DNA of 15,549 bases, taken from assembly GCA_039029535.1 (NCBI GenBank), contig JBCCFW010000176.1:1-15549 (forward strand). The letters run 5' to 3'. The stretch is from JBCCFW01 sp039029535 (lineage in GTDB: Bacteria > Acidobacteriota > JBCCFW01). The notes under the pieces were generated by a model, which was not told the DNA's origin, searched no databases, and saw nothing but the letters and a program-made list of their open reading frames with translations. The position numbers and the translations under genes were made by a program. How positions within the stretch are numbered: the first letter of the stretch is position 1; each line of letters starts with the position of its first letter. Positions 1-7,055 of this stretch are shown here, in pieces.

Positions 1-313
1 CCTCGATCGCCTCCCCCGGCAGCCGGCCCATGAGGTCGAGCACGGGGAGGTGCGCGGCGGCCTCCGTGACGAGGGTCGTGGTCTCCTCGTCGAGCTCACC
101 GCAGCAGGCCACCGCGGTGGCATCGGCCAGGGCGTCATCGAGCTCGGGAGACGAGACGTTGAAGCCGCTCACCGACGCCGTGAGCACGCGGTCGTCGGAG
201 CCGGTGTCGACCAGCGCCCAGCGCGACGTGTCGAGACCGCGCTCCGAGGCGAGGGACGTCAGCTCGCGACCGAGCCAGGACTGAGGACCGAGGACGACGA
301 GGCGTTCGCTCAC
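1..313 (-). CDS. Semialdehyde dehydrogenase-like NAD(P)-binding protein (3' part outside the window)
   Basis: Only the first 104 codons are present. The product begins MSERLVVLGPQSWLGREL, a beta strand followed by a glycine-containing loop and a helix, as at the N-terminus of aspartate-semialdehyde dehydrogenase and related Rossmann proteins (usual form VxGATGxVGxE). Here the loop is GPQSWLG, so the classical GxTGxVG pattern is modified. A later stretch (AVACCGELDEETTTLV, then PVLDLMGRLPGE) sits where Asd-type proteins have the second strand and the 'D-N-S' region. The GTG start at 313 has a GAGGA ribosome site six bases upstream (320-324) and overlaps the pssA stop by GTGA, so it is probably the last or next-to-last gene of the tsaB-rimI-psd-pssA run. 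The catalytic cysteine and histidine would lie outside the window, so enzyme activity cannot be judged. It could also be another Rossmann-fold oxidoreductase. Confidence 0.5.
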   Translation of the reverse strand, partial: MSERLVVLGPQSWLGRELTSLASERGLDTSRWALVDTGSDDRVLTASVSGFNVSSPELDDALADATAVACCGELDEETTTLVTEAAAHLPVLDLMGRLPGEAIE

Positions 314-1149
314 CGCGATTCCTCGGGCTCATCGGAGGGGGCCACCGCCGCCGCCGGCTCGGCGTCGAGCGCCGCCCCCGCCGGCGCGGTCTCCAGGGAG
401 GCCGTGCTGGGCTGAGTGCGACGCCCACCGGTCAGGCGCATGACGGGACCGTGCGCGAGGTAGGCCAGGGCAGCGGCGGGCAAGACGATGGCGGGCCAGG
501 CGGCCAGGGCCACCATGGTGAGTCCCACCGCGAGGAGCGCCCAATGTCGTCGTCGTCGCTCGAGGTCGAGATCCTTGAAGGAGAAGTAGCGGACCTGGCT
601 GACCATGAGAAACGCGGTCAGCAGCATCAGGCCGCAAAGCAGGACGGCGAGGAAGGTCTCCTGCTCGGCGAGCCCTGCCGGCACGTGCCACGAGTGGCAG
701 AAGATGAAGGAGACCGGCACGCCCGCGGCGGCCGGAGTGGGCAGCCCCACGAAGAAGCGGCGGTCGCTCTCGGTGTCCTGCACGTTGAAACGCGCCAGGC
801 GGATCGAGGCGCACATCAAGAACACGAAGGCCGTCGCCCAGCCCAGCTTGGGGAGCTGGTTCAGGCCCCAGACATAGGCGAGCGTCGCCGGCGCCATGCC
901 GAAGCTCACGACGTCGGCGAGGGAGTCGAGCTCGCGGCCGAAGTCGGAGGCAGCGTCCATCCGGCGCGCGACCAGCCCGTCGAACTTGTCGAGGATGGCC
1001 GCAGCGACGAGACAGGTCGCCGCGACGAAGAAACGACCTTCGAGCGCCTGCACGACCGAGAAGAAGCCGAGGAAGATGTTGCCGAGCGTCAGGGCGGCCG
1101 GCAGGAGGAAGACGGCCCGGCGGGACCGGAGTCGACGACGACGCTTCAC
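310..1149 (-). CDS. pssA: CDP-diacylglycerol--serine O-phosphatidyltransferase (phosphatidylserine synthase)
   Basis: An integral membrane enzyme that joins serine to CDP-diacylglycerol, giving phosphatidylserine and CMP. The complete CDP-alcohol phosphatidyltransferase signature D-x2-DG-x2-AR-x8-G-x3-D-x3-D is visible: D54, D57-G58, A61-R62, G71, D75, D79. Hydrophobic segments follow, and an arginine-rich N-terminus (MKRRRRLRSRR) fits a cytoplasmic start. The N-terminal PAALTLGNIFLGF stretch is typical of bacterial PssA. At 279 residues it is slightly long because of an Ala/Pro/Glu-rich tail of about 35 residues that is probably disordered. The GTG start overlaps the psd stop in a GTGA, so translation is probably coupled to psd, whose enzyme uses the product of this one. 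The subclass II assignment is inferred from the motif and the psd neighbour. Confidence 0.93.
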   Translation of the reverse strand: MKRRRRLRSRRAVFLLPAALTLGNIFLGFFSVVQALEGRFFVAATCLVAAAILDKFDGLVARRMDAASDFGRELDSLADVVSFGMAPATLAYVWGLNQLPKLGWATAFVFLMCASIRLARFNVQDTESDRRFFVGLPTPAAAGVPVSFIFCHSWHVPAGLAEQETFLAVLLCGLMLLTAFLMVSQVRYFSFKDLDLERRRRHWALLAVGLTMVALAAWPAIVLPAAALAYLAHGPVMRLTGGRRTQPSTASLETAPAGAALDAEPAAAVAPSDEPEESR

Positions 1150-1763
1150 GAGCCCGCTCCCGGCAGTCGCCCGAGCACGGTCTCACCGGCGCAGAGGCGA
1201 TCGCCCTCGCCCACCTCGAACGACGTGCCGGCCGGGAGCTGCAGGTCGATGCGAGAGCCGAACTTCATGATCCCGACTCGCTCGCCCGCCTGGATGTCGC
1301 TCCCCTCCTCAGGCCAGAACTCGACGCGGCGGGCGGCCAGCCCGACGACCTGCTGCATCGTCACGTCTCCGGCTCCGGTGCGGATGGTCACCCGGCACTG
1401 CTCGTTGCGCTCGCCGGCATCGGCTCGAAAGGCTGCCAGGTACTCGCCCCGCAGGTGCTCGACATCGACGACGCGGCCCGAGCACGGAGCGCGATTCACG
1501 TGGACGTCGAGCAGGCCCAAGAAGATCGAAAGGTGCGCGTGCTCGCCCTCGGCGTCGACGGAGAGGACCCTTCCGTCGCCGGGTGCGATGACCAATCCGT
1601 CACCCTCGGGGGTCGTCCGGTCGGGGTCGCGGAAGAAGAAGGAGAGGTAGCCGGTGAGCACGAGCGCCGGCACGGCGACGAGCCAGGCGCCCAGCGCCGC
1701 GGACACGACGGTCAGGAGAGCCCCGGCGGCAACGAAACTGACTCCGGCCTCCGCGATTTTCAT
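1146..1763 (-). CDS. psd: Phosphatidylserine decarboxylase proenzyme (short, PSD-A type)
   Basis: Decarboxylates phosphatidylserine to phosphatidylethanolamine at the inner membrane. The 205-residue product has an N-terminal hydrophobic hairpin (about residues 8-44), then FFFRDPDRTTP, LVIAPGDGRV, FLGLLDVHVNRAP (His88 region) and the self-cleavage site in IMKFGSRIDLQLP. Cleavage between Gly169 and Ser170 would make the small chain with its pyruvoyl group, as in short Psd proteins that use GS rather than the E. coli LGST. The frame is open further upstream to 1937, but that extension is low-complexity, lies inside rimI on the same strand and ends just before MKIAEAGVSF, the usual N-terminus. 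I therefore chose the ATG at 1763. Its ribosome site is weak. It lies 40 bases after rimI and overlaps pssA by GTGA, which fits one PE pathway unit. Confidence 0.93.
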   Translation of the reverse strand: MKIAEAGVSFVAAGALLTVVSAALGAWLVAVPALVLTGYLSFFFRDPDRTTPEGDGLVIAPGDGRVLSVDAEGEHAHLSIFLGLLDVHVNRAPCSGRVVDVEHLRGEYLAAFRADAGERNEQCRVTIRTGAGDVTMQQVVGLAARRVEFWPEEGSDIQAGERVGIMKFGSRIDLQLPAGTSFEVGEGDRLCAGETVLGRLPGAGS

Positions 1764-1803
1764 CGCCGGGAGCTTGCCACGGGCCCGAGCACCGGTCCAG
1801 CGC

Positions 1804-2244
1804 TCAGGTCGCGCCCCGACCGAGGTCTCGCCGGAGGAGCAGGGCGTCGGTGCCGTCGGGGTAGTAGCGGGGTCGTCGGCCCTCTTCTTCGAAGCCGCAG
1901 CGACGATAGAGGGCCAGCGCCGCGCCGTTGTCGGCACGAAGCTCCAGGATCAGGCAGCTCCTCCCGGCGCCCCGCGCGAGCTCGATGGCCGCGGTCACCA
2001 AGCGCGCCCCGAGACCGGCGCGACGCGCTCCGGGGCGGACGACCAGGAGCTGGATCTCGGCGTCGTCTGGGAGCAGCTCGAGGCAGAGACCGGCCTCGGG
2101 TTCGCCGTCACCCGAGTGGATGACGAGACAGCGTCGCTGCGCGGCAGCCAGGTCGGAGGCGGTCCAGCCGCTACCGAGGACAGCGAAGAGCGTGGCGAGC
2201 GGCGCGAGCTCGTGGGCCTCGGCCGGTCGGGGCTCTTGGCTCAC
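1804..2244 (-). CDS. rimI: GNAT N-acetyltransferase, RimI-like (ribosomal protein bS18 N-alpha-acetyltransferase)
   Basis: A 146-residue GNAT-fold enzyme expected to transfer acetyl from acetyl-CoA to the N-terminal amine of ribosomal protein bS18 or other proteins. The acetyl-CoA pyrophosphate loop is clear in VRPGARRAGLGARLV (R-x-x-G-x-G/A). It is followed by LELRADNGAALALYRRCGF and then RPRYYPDGTDALLL, which is the standard RimI C-terminal series (N-x-x-A-x-x-LY-x-x-x-GF ... YY ... DA). The GTG start lies in a GTGA overlap with the stop of tsaB. The tsaB-rimI pair is common across bacteria and supports RimI over a generic GNAT. No nearby feature suggests an antibiotic or small-molecule substrate. 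Confidence 0.88.
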   Translation of the reverse strand: MSQEPRPAEAHELAPLATLFAVLGSGWTASDLAAAQRRCLVIHSGDGEPEAGLCLELLPDDAEIQLLVVRPGARRAGLGARLVTAAIELARGAGRSCLILELRADNGAALALYRRCGFEEEGRRPRYYPDGTDALLLRRDLGRGAT

Positions 2245-2891
2245 TCGTGCACGCCCTTCGCCGGCCTGATGTGAGGCTCCCGGCCGTACAGGGGCTCGGG
2301 CGGCCGATGGTGTTCGGGGTTTCGGGCCAGGGTGAGAGCGGCGAGAGCGAGCGGTCCGTCGACGAGCGTGGGCTCGGAGGGCAGCGTGAGATCGTCGGGC
2401 CGAGGGCCTCGCCAGGCCAACTCGCTCACGCCGAGCTCGTCGAGCACGACGGGGAGCTCGGCGGGAGCGAGATCGCGCAGCGAGTCGACCGTCGTCAGGT
2501 CGTCGCCGGAGCGCTCGTGAAGGGCGAGGAAGCAGCGCTGGAAGCCACCGTCGAGGACGGTCCCGAAGCGACCGCTGAGCCCGCTCTCCCAGGCGATGGC
2601 AGAGAGGCTGTCGATGCCGACGAGCTCGATCTGACCAGCAGCGTCGAGCCCGAGTCCGGCGGCGAGCGCCACGCGGAGTCCGGTGAAACTACCCGGGCCA
2701 CGGACCACGGCAACTTGTGTCAGCCGGCGTGCGGGCAGCTCGTGGTCGTGCAGCAGGTCGGCGATCAGCACGTGCAGGACGGAGCCGGGGCGACCGTCGT
2801 CTTCCACCTGACGTGGTGACGCATCGTCGAGCTGCAAGGCGATGGAGCTACCGGGGCCGACACCATCGAGGGCGAGTCGTGCGGAGGTCAC
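2241..2891 (-). CDS. tsaB: tRNA N6-threonylcarbamoyladenosine biosynthesis protein TsaB
   Basis: A cytoplasmic ASKHA-fold protein that pairs with TsaD and TsaE to attach threonylcarbamoyl to A37 of tRNAs reading ANN codons. Its hallmark, VVRGPGSFTGLRV, is at residues 62-74. An N-terminal strand RLALDGVG corresponds to the usual 'ILALDTS', and GIDSLSAIAW corresponds to the G-[VI]-x-[ST]-L-x-A-[LIM]-A region. At 216 residues it has normal length. The GTG start at 2891 has no strong ribosome site, but no better start exists. A TAGACT hexamer on the minus strand at 2946-2951 is a possible -10 element for the whole tsaB-rimI-psd-pssA run. TsaD, TsaE and TsaC are not in the window. Confidence 0.9.
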   Translation of the reverse strand: MTSARLALDGVGPGSSIALQLDDASPRQVEDDGRPGSVLHVLIADLLHDHELPARRLTQVAVVRGPGSFTGLRVALAAGLGLDAAGQIELVGIDSLSAIAWESGLSGRFGTVLDGGFQRCFLALHERSGDDLTTVDSLRDLAPAELPVVLDELGVSELAWRGPRPDDLTLPSEPTLVDGPLALAALTLARNPEHHRPPEPLYGREPHIRPAKGVHE

Positions 2892-2986
2892 GGCGGGAGA
2901 GGGCTCGCAGGAGACGCGGGTCGGAGCTCGACCCTCGGTGCCCTCAGTCTACCCGCGTGATCGTCGACGATTCGATGAGAGGCGGG

Positions 2987-3433
2987 TCAGTTCTGAACGC
3001 CGTCAGGCCAGGTGACGAAGGAGCCGGTGGACATGAGAATGTCGTGATCGAAGCTCGTGATCGCGCCAGTGGCGGGACCTGAGGACACGCCGTCGCGACC
3101 GAGGGACGTGAGGGTGTAGTCGGTGCCGTCGCTCTCGTAGGTGAGTTCGCGATACCAACCGTCGACGCCGTTCAAGTGGTTGATGAAGGTCGGCGTGAGC
3201 ACGGTGTCGAGCTGCGACACCGGGATTGGCGTCGTCTCGATCGGATAGTTGTCGTTGTCGGTCACGTAGGCCCCGAGGGCGCTGGAGATGGCCCGAAGCT
3301 CACCGACGGTCCGCTTCTGCCGTCCGCGCTGAACCGCGGAGATGAGGTTCGGGATGGCCATGGCCGAGAGGGCAGCGATGACACCCATGACGATGAGCAG
3401 CTCGGTGAGCGAGAATCCCCTACGCGAACGCAC
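2987..3433 (-). CDS. GspG-like type II secretion / type IV pilin-like protein (pilin 1)
   Basis: A 148-residue protein with a class III signal: short basic leader MRSRRG, cleavage before FSLTELLIV, Glu at mature position 5, and one hydrophobic helix to about residue 28 (AALSAMAIPNLISAVQRG). This is processed by PilD prepilin peptidase and assembled in a periplasmic or surface filament. After the helix come RQKRTVGELRAI and DNDNYPI, then DGW (GspG has DPWG) and a C-terminal SLGRDGVSSGP ... HDI region, which corresponds to the calcium loop of GspG. There are no cysteines. The GTG start has a good AGGAG site seven bases upstream (3441-3445). It lies 110 bases downstream of the XRE-STAND-TPR gene on the same strand. 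It is a diverged, full-length paralogue of the pilin at 6409-6858. It could be a major pseudopilin or a minor pilin. Confidence 0.85.
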   Translation of the reverse strand: MRSRRGFSLTELLIVMGVIAALSAMAIPNLISAVQRGRQKRTVGELRAISSALGAYVTDNDNYPIETTPIPVSQLDTVLTPTFINHLNGVDGWYRELTYESDGTDYTLTSLGRDGVSSGPATGAITSFDHDILMSTGSFVTWPDGVQN

Positions 3434-3543
3434 GTCCTGACTCCTGTCCCCCCACTCGATGGAGGTATCGGCCCCTGGAAACGGAGCGTGAGGAGTTCAG
3501 GGCTCGGCAGTCGAGCTTCGTGGTCTGGAAGTGCGCGGGAGGG
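3434..3543 (-). other. 110-base gap between the STAND regulator and pilin 1
   Basis: No gene is seen here. The gap carries the AGGAG ribosome site of pilin 1 (3441-3445) and a small hairpin (GCTCG stems at 3502-3506 and 3512-3516, five-base loop) without a T-run, so it is not a convincing terminator. I found no sigma-54 type GG-N10-GC match like the one in front of pilin 2. Pilin 1 may be transcribed by read-through from the regulator gene or from a promoter I cannot recognise. Confidence 0.5.
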
Positions 3544-6249
3544 TCACTTCGCTTCAGGCTGCTTCTTGGCGAGCGCGGAGCGTAGGTCGTCGACCTTGCG
3601 CGCCGCCAGGCTCTCGGGTCGCGCCGCCATCGACTGCAAGAGCTCTTCGGCCTCGACGAGACACCCGCGTGCCACCGAGACGGCACCGTGGGCCGCCTCG
3701 TGGCAGCCCTTCTGCACCAGGAGCAAGCAGAGCAACTGAGCCTCACCCACCTGCCGCAGCATGGCCTCGCCTTCATCGAAGGCTTGCTGCGCCTCCTCGA
3801 GCTGCCCCTCTGTTCCGAACAGCTCCCCCAGGACGCCCAGCACGTGCCCGATCGCTCGGCGGTTGCCGAGCTCACGGTGGATGGCGAGTGCCGATTCGAG
3901 ACACTCGCGCGCCTCGGCCGGACACTCGCAGTTCAAGTGAATGCTGCCAAGATTGGTCAGCGCATATCCCTCCGCCGTCCGATCTTCCAGGATGCGTGAC
4001 AGCTCGAGCGCCCTCTGTTGATGGCACTGGGCCTCCTCCCAGCGCTCTTGGTCCTGGTAAACCGTCCCCAGGTTGCTGAGCGCGACGACCTCGCCGGCCC
4101 GATCACCCACCTTGCGAATGGCCTTGACCGACTCGTGCGAGAGCTCTAGCGCAGCATCATGGGCCCCGAGTCTCTTGTAGACGGTCGCCAGCTCACCGAG
4201 GAAGAACCCCTCGAGTCGCGAGTGGCCCCACTTGCGCATGAGCGCGAGCGCCTCCTCTCCCAGTCGGATCGACTCCTCCAAGGCCCCCTCTTGGCCTGCG
4301 AGGGCAGCCAAGTTACCGAGCGTCTGGCCCTTGCTCATGCTGTCACCGACCGCCTCGTGCAACTCGAGTGCTCGCTCGAGCGCGGGCCTCGCCTCGGCGA
4401 GCTCACCTCGCAACCTCGCAAGACGACCCAGCTTGAAGAGTGCCCTTCCTGCCACGAGCTCGTCGCCCACCTCTCTCGCCAGACGCAGCGCATCTCGAAA
4501 GTAGTTCCCGGCCATGCTCGAGCTCTGAAAGCACAGAGCACCGAGCTCGAGAAACAGGAGAGCTTCGCCACGCTCGTCACCAAGCTCGTGATGGAGTCCA
4601 CGCGCCTCATCAAACATGGCTCGCGCTTCGCTCTGCTCTCCGAGCATGACGGAGGCTTGACCGCGAATGTTCAGAGCGCGTGCGCGCTGCCCTGCCTCGA
4701 GTCCTTCCTGGGCCAGGACGAGCCGAGCCAGCTCGTGAACGAGCCCTGCAGGGCCAGTCAGGTACAACACCGCCCAGAGAGCCCCGAGCAAGTTGACTGA
4801 GTCCTCGCATTCGCCGAGCACCAGTGAGCGACGGCACGCTGCCTCGAAGTTCGACACCTCGACTAGCAAGATCCGGTGGGTCGCGGCTCTCTGTTCGAGT
4901 CTGAGAGCTCCAGCGGCGTCGACTCTTCCGAGCCGCGCATAGTGACCAAGGTGACGACGAAACACGGACTCCTCGACCGTTGAACCGCTTCCGTCGTTCG
5001 GGATCGCTCCAGGAGTCCGCAGCTTCTCCGCCGCATAGTCATGCACGCTCACGTACATCCCGAAGCATGGCTCGGCAATCTCTCGACGCTCGAACGCGTC
5101 GACGTGACGTGCCCGCAGCAGGCTCTTGTCGACGAGAGCCTGAACCGCGTCGAGTACCCACGGCGCTCCGGGATGATGCTCGAGGTCGATGACCTGCTCC
5201 GCCGCCTCCAAGGTGAAGCCGCCCTCGAAGACCGAGGCCTGAGCCAGGGCCGACTTCTCCCAGGGCTCCAACAACTCCCAGGACCAGTCGATCGCCGCAC
5301 GGAGGGTCGCTTGGCGTTCTCGTGCTCCACCGGTACCGACGAGGACCCGGAAGCGATCAGCAAGTCGCTCCAACAAGCTTGCTGGCGACAAGATTGCCAA
5401 GCGGGCGGCGGCCAACTCGATGGCCAGGGGCAGGCCATCCAGCAAGCGGACGATCTGGACCACGTCGTCCCGACAGCCAGCCTCGAGCGAGAACTCGGGA
5501 AGCCGCGCCTTCGCCCGCAGCTCGAAGAGCTCGACGGCCTCGGTCTCGAGCTCCAGCGGCTCGAGTGGGAAGACCTCCTCGCCCGGCACGTGCAGCAGCA
5601 CCCGGCTGGTGACGACGAAGGTCACCTGCTCGGTTGCGGAAAGCCATTCGCCGAGCGTGGCGTCGGCGTGCTCGGCGACCTGCTCGAAGTTGTCGAAGAT
5701 GACGAGACACGGACCCCGAGCCGCCAGCGCGTGCCCGAGCTGGCCGATCGGCTCCTGCCCGAGCGGCACGTCGAGCGTCCGTGCGAGAGCACCGACGATG
5801 CCTTCAGTCGAGCGGACCTCGGAGAGGTCGCAGAAGAAGACGGAGGCACCGCCGACCTGAGCCTCACGACCGTGCTCGAGAACCAGCCGGGTCTTCCCGA
5901 CACCAGGCGGCCCGAGGAGAGTGAGCAATCGGGGCTCGTCGGCCAGGCGGAGCGACAACCGCTCGAGCTCGGCACGTCGCCCCACGAACTCCGAGACAAC
6001 CACGGGGAGCTGAGCCGTCTCGGCCACCACCGTCTCGAGCAGGTCGCCCTCAGGCAGGTCGAGCTCGCTCCAGGCCCAGGCCAGGAGCTTCTCGAGCTGC
6101 TCCTCCGTCGCCACCACCTCTCCGTTCTCGATGCGACGGAAGTGACGCTCGGCAATCCCGAGGGCCGCTGCGACGTCGGCCTGGCGGATCTTCAGCCGGG
6201 TCCGCTCGCGCTTGAGCACCTCCAGCTTCAGCTGTCCTCGCTCGGACAT
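3544..6249 (-). CDS. XRE-type HTH - STAND ATPase - TPR transcriptional regulator
   Basis: A 901-residue three-part regulator of unknown target. Residues about 8-62 form an XRE/Cro-type helix-turn-helix (QADVAAALGIAERHFRRIENG). Residues 88-300 are a STAND (NB-ARC-like, COG3903-type) ATPase: FVGRRAELERL, Walker A GPPGVGKT (113-120), Walker B LVIFDNFEQV (182-191), sensor TSR (214-216) and the GLPLAIELAAARL motif (272-284). A winged-helix region follows (RQATLRAAIDWSWELL, VFEGGFTLEAAEQV). From about residue 520 to the end there are eight or so 40-residue TPRs (for example ALSNLGTVYQDQERWEEA), the expected sensor arm. In this family a ligand or protein bound by the repeats is thought to trigger ATP-driven oligomerisation. 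I chose ATG 6249 because the HTH starts there; GTG codons just upstream are alternatives. It is flanked by two pilin genes, so control of pilins is a guess from position only. Confidence 0.85.
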   Translation of the reverse strand: MSERGQLKLEVLKRERTRLKIRQADVAAALGIAERHFRRIENGEVVATEEQLEKLLAWAWSELDLPEGDLLETVVAETAQLPVVVSEFVGRRAELERLSLRLADEPRLLTLLGPPGVGKTRLVLEHGREAQVGGASVFFCDLSEVRSTEGIVGALARTLDVPLGQEPIGQLGHALAARGPCLVIFDNFEQVAEHADATLGEWLSATEQVTFVVTSRVLLHVPGEEVFPLEPLELETEAVELFELRAKARLPEFSLEAGCRDDVVQIVRLLDGLPLAIELAAARLAILSPASLLERLADRFRVLVGTGGARERQATLRAAIDWSWELLEPWEKSALAQASVFEGGFTLEAAEQVIDLEHHPGAPWVLDAVQALVDKSLLRARHVDAFERREIAEPCFGMYVSVHDYAAEKLRTPGAIPNDGSGSTVEESVFRRHLGHYARLGRVDAAGALRLEQRAATHRILLVEVSNFEAACRRSLVLGECEDSVNLLGALWAVLYLTGPAGLVHELARLVLAQEGLEAGQRARALNIRGQASVMLGEQSEARAMFDEARGLHHELGDERGEALLFLELGALCFQSSSMAGNYFRDALRLAREVGDELVAGRALFKLGRLARLRGELAEARPALERALELHEAVGDSMSKGQTLGNLAALAGQEGALEESIRLGEEALALMRKWGHSRLEGFFLGELATVYKRLGAHDAALELSHESVKAIRKVGDRAGEVVALSNLGTVYQDQERWEEAQCHQQRALELSRILEDRTAEGYALTNLGSIHLNCECPAEARECLESALAIHRELGNRRAIGHVLGVLGELFGTEGQLEEAQQAFDEGEAMLRQVGEAQLLCLLLVQKGCHEAAHGAVSVARGCLVEAEELLQSMAARPESLAARKVDDLRSALAKKQPEAK

Positions 6250-6332
6250 CGTGACCACCCGGCTCGCAAGACGTCGCCTCACTTGATGACGACGACTTAA
6301 TCTAAGGCCCACCCTGTCAGCGTGGGGAGGCC

Positions 6333-6366
6333 AAAAGAGAAAACGGCGACCTCCGAAGAGGCCGCC
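6333..6366 (-). terminator. Intrinsic terminator behind pilin 2
   Basis: On the minus strand, a nine-pair stem GGCGGCCTC / GAGGTCGCC (one G-T pair) closes a TTCG tetraloop (6345-6366) and is followed directly by GTTTTCTCTTTT (6333-6344). It starts 42 bases after the pilin 2 stop and 83 bases before the regulator start. This is a textbook Rho-independent terminator. It would separate pilin 2 transcription from the STAND regulator. Confidence 0.9.
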
Positions 6367-6408
6367 GTCATCCGCCGACCGAGGCCGGCGTCGAGAGTCG
6401 CGAAGGCC

Positions 6409-6858
6409 TTAGCCCTGCGTGCCCTCGGGAACCACGGTGAAGCTGCCGGTGTCGAAGACGATGTCGTGCCGGAAGTCGGTGGTGGTGCCGGTGGTCGGAC
6501 CGGAGGCCGTGTTGTCCTTGCCGTAGGAGGTGATCTGGTACTCCTGGCCCAGCGTGCTGACGTAGAGGAACGGGTGGCGCCAGCCATCGAGGGTCGGGAC
6601 GGCCTTGATGTAGGTCGGCTCGAGGAAGGTCTCGATCTCGGAAACCTCGCCACTGGCGAGAATGGGGTACTGGTTGTTGTCGATCGAGTAGGACTCGATG
6701 GCGGTGGCGACGGTGCGCATGTCACCGGTGGTCCGCTTCTGCTTGCCGCGCTGGATGGCGTTGAGCAGGTTGGGGATGGCGATGGCGGCGATGATGCCGA
6801 TGATCGCGACCACGATCAGCAGCTCGATGAGCGTGAAGCCCTTGCTGGTCTTGCGCAT
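6409..6858 (-). CDS. GspG-like major pilin / pseudopilin (pilin 2)
   Basis: A 149-residue prepilin. The leader MRKTSKG is cut before FTLIELLIVVAIIGIIAAIA, with Glu5 of the mature chain present. This is followed by IPNLLNAIQRGKQKRT, DNNQYPI, TLDGWRHPFLY and a C-terminal YGKDNTASGP ... RHDIVFDTGSF loop that resembles the GspG calcium-binding region. There are no cysteines. PilD would process it for a type II secretion pseudopilus or type IV pilus. I start at ATG 6858 because AGAGGA lies seven bases upstream (6866-6871) and the pre-pilin leader has the usual length; the longer frame upstream is not pilin-like. It stands alone between a sigma-54 type promoter (6987-7002) and an intrinsic terminator (6333-6366), with an inferred leader of about 118 bases. 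That is the arrangement of a highly expressed single-gene pilin. It ends in TAA. Confidence 0.9.
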   Translation of the reverse strand: MRKTSKGFTLIELLIVVAIIGIIAAIAIPNLLNAIQRGKQKRTTGDMRTVATAIESYSIDNNQYPILASGEVSEIETFLEPTYIKAVPTLDGWRHPFLYVSTLGQEYQITSYGKDNTASGPTTGTTTDFRHDIVFDTGSFTVVPEGTQG

Positions 6859-6986
6859 GAGAAATTCCTCTTCGGTTTGGTAGCGGGCTGGGCCCACTGG
6901 TTGCCCAGCGGGACGGGCCCGCTGAAGTGTCCCCGACTCCTCGTCAGGAGCCAGTGCACCGTCGTGGACGATGCGTTTCAAGTAGA

Positions 6987-7002
6987 AGCAAGCTCCGTGC
7001 CC
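6987..7002 (-). promoter_or_regulatory. Sigma-54 (RpoN) promoter candidate for pilin 2
   Basis: Minus-strand GGGCACGGAGCTTGCT matches the RpoN consensus TGGCACG-N4-TTGC(A/T) at every defined position but the first. The invariant GG (7001, 7000) and GC (6989, 6988) are exactly ten bases apart. The start of transcription would be near 6976. Pilin genes of Pseudomonas, Geobacter and Myxococcus are known RpoN targets, so the location fits. An RpoN promoter needs an enhancer-binding protein such as PilR; none is encoded in this window. Confidence 0.75.
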
Positions 7003-7055
7003 AGCGGACTGAAGCCCGCGAGACGGGCCCACAAGGCGCTTTCGCACCTCGAGGA

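Noticed and set aside
451..1650. Plus-strand frame opposite pssA and psd
   Set aside because: Antisense shadow rich in Glu, Gly and Arg; both minus-strand genes carry complete catalytic motifs.
1764..1937. N-terminal extension of psd by 58 codons
   Set aside because: The extension is low-complexity, overlaps rimI on the same strand in another frame, and the usual Psd N-terminus begins at ATG 1763.
2960..2971. Perfect 12-base palindrome ATCGTCGACGAT downstream of pilin 1, with CCCGC/GCGGG around it
   Set aside because: It could be a terminator stem, but no T-run follows and a loopless palindrome with this composition can arise by chance.
3502..3516. Hairpin GCTCG-N5-CGAGC between the STAND gene and pilin 1
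   Set aside because: Five pairs only and no T-run, so neither a terminator nor a clear operator.
3544..6249. Treating the STAND protein as an Avs-like antiphage defence system
   Set aside because: It has a DNA-binding XRE domain rather than a nuclease, TIR or membrane effector, and no defence genes are near; a transcription regulator is the simpler reading.
5041..6300. Plus-strand frame opposite the STAND regulator
   Set aside because: Antisense shadow; the minus strand shows HTH, Walker A and Walker B in order.
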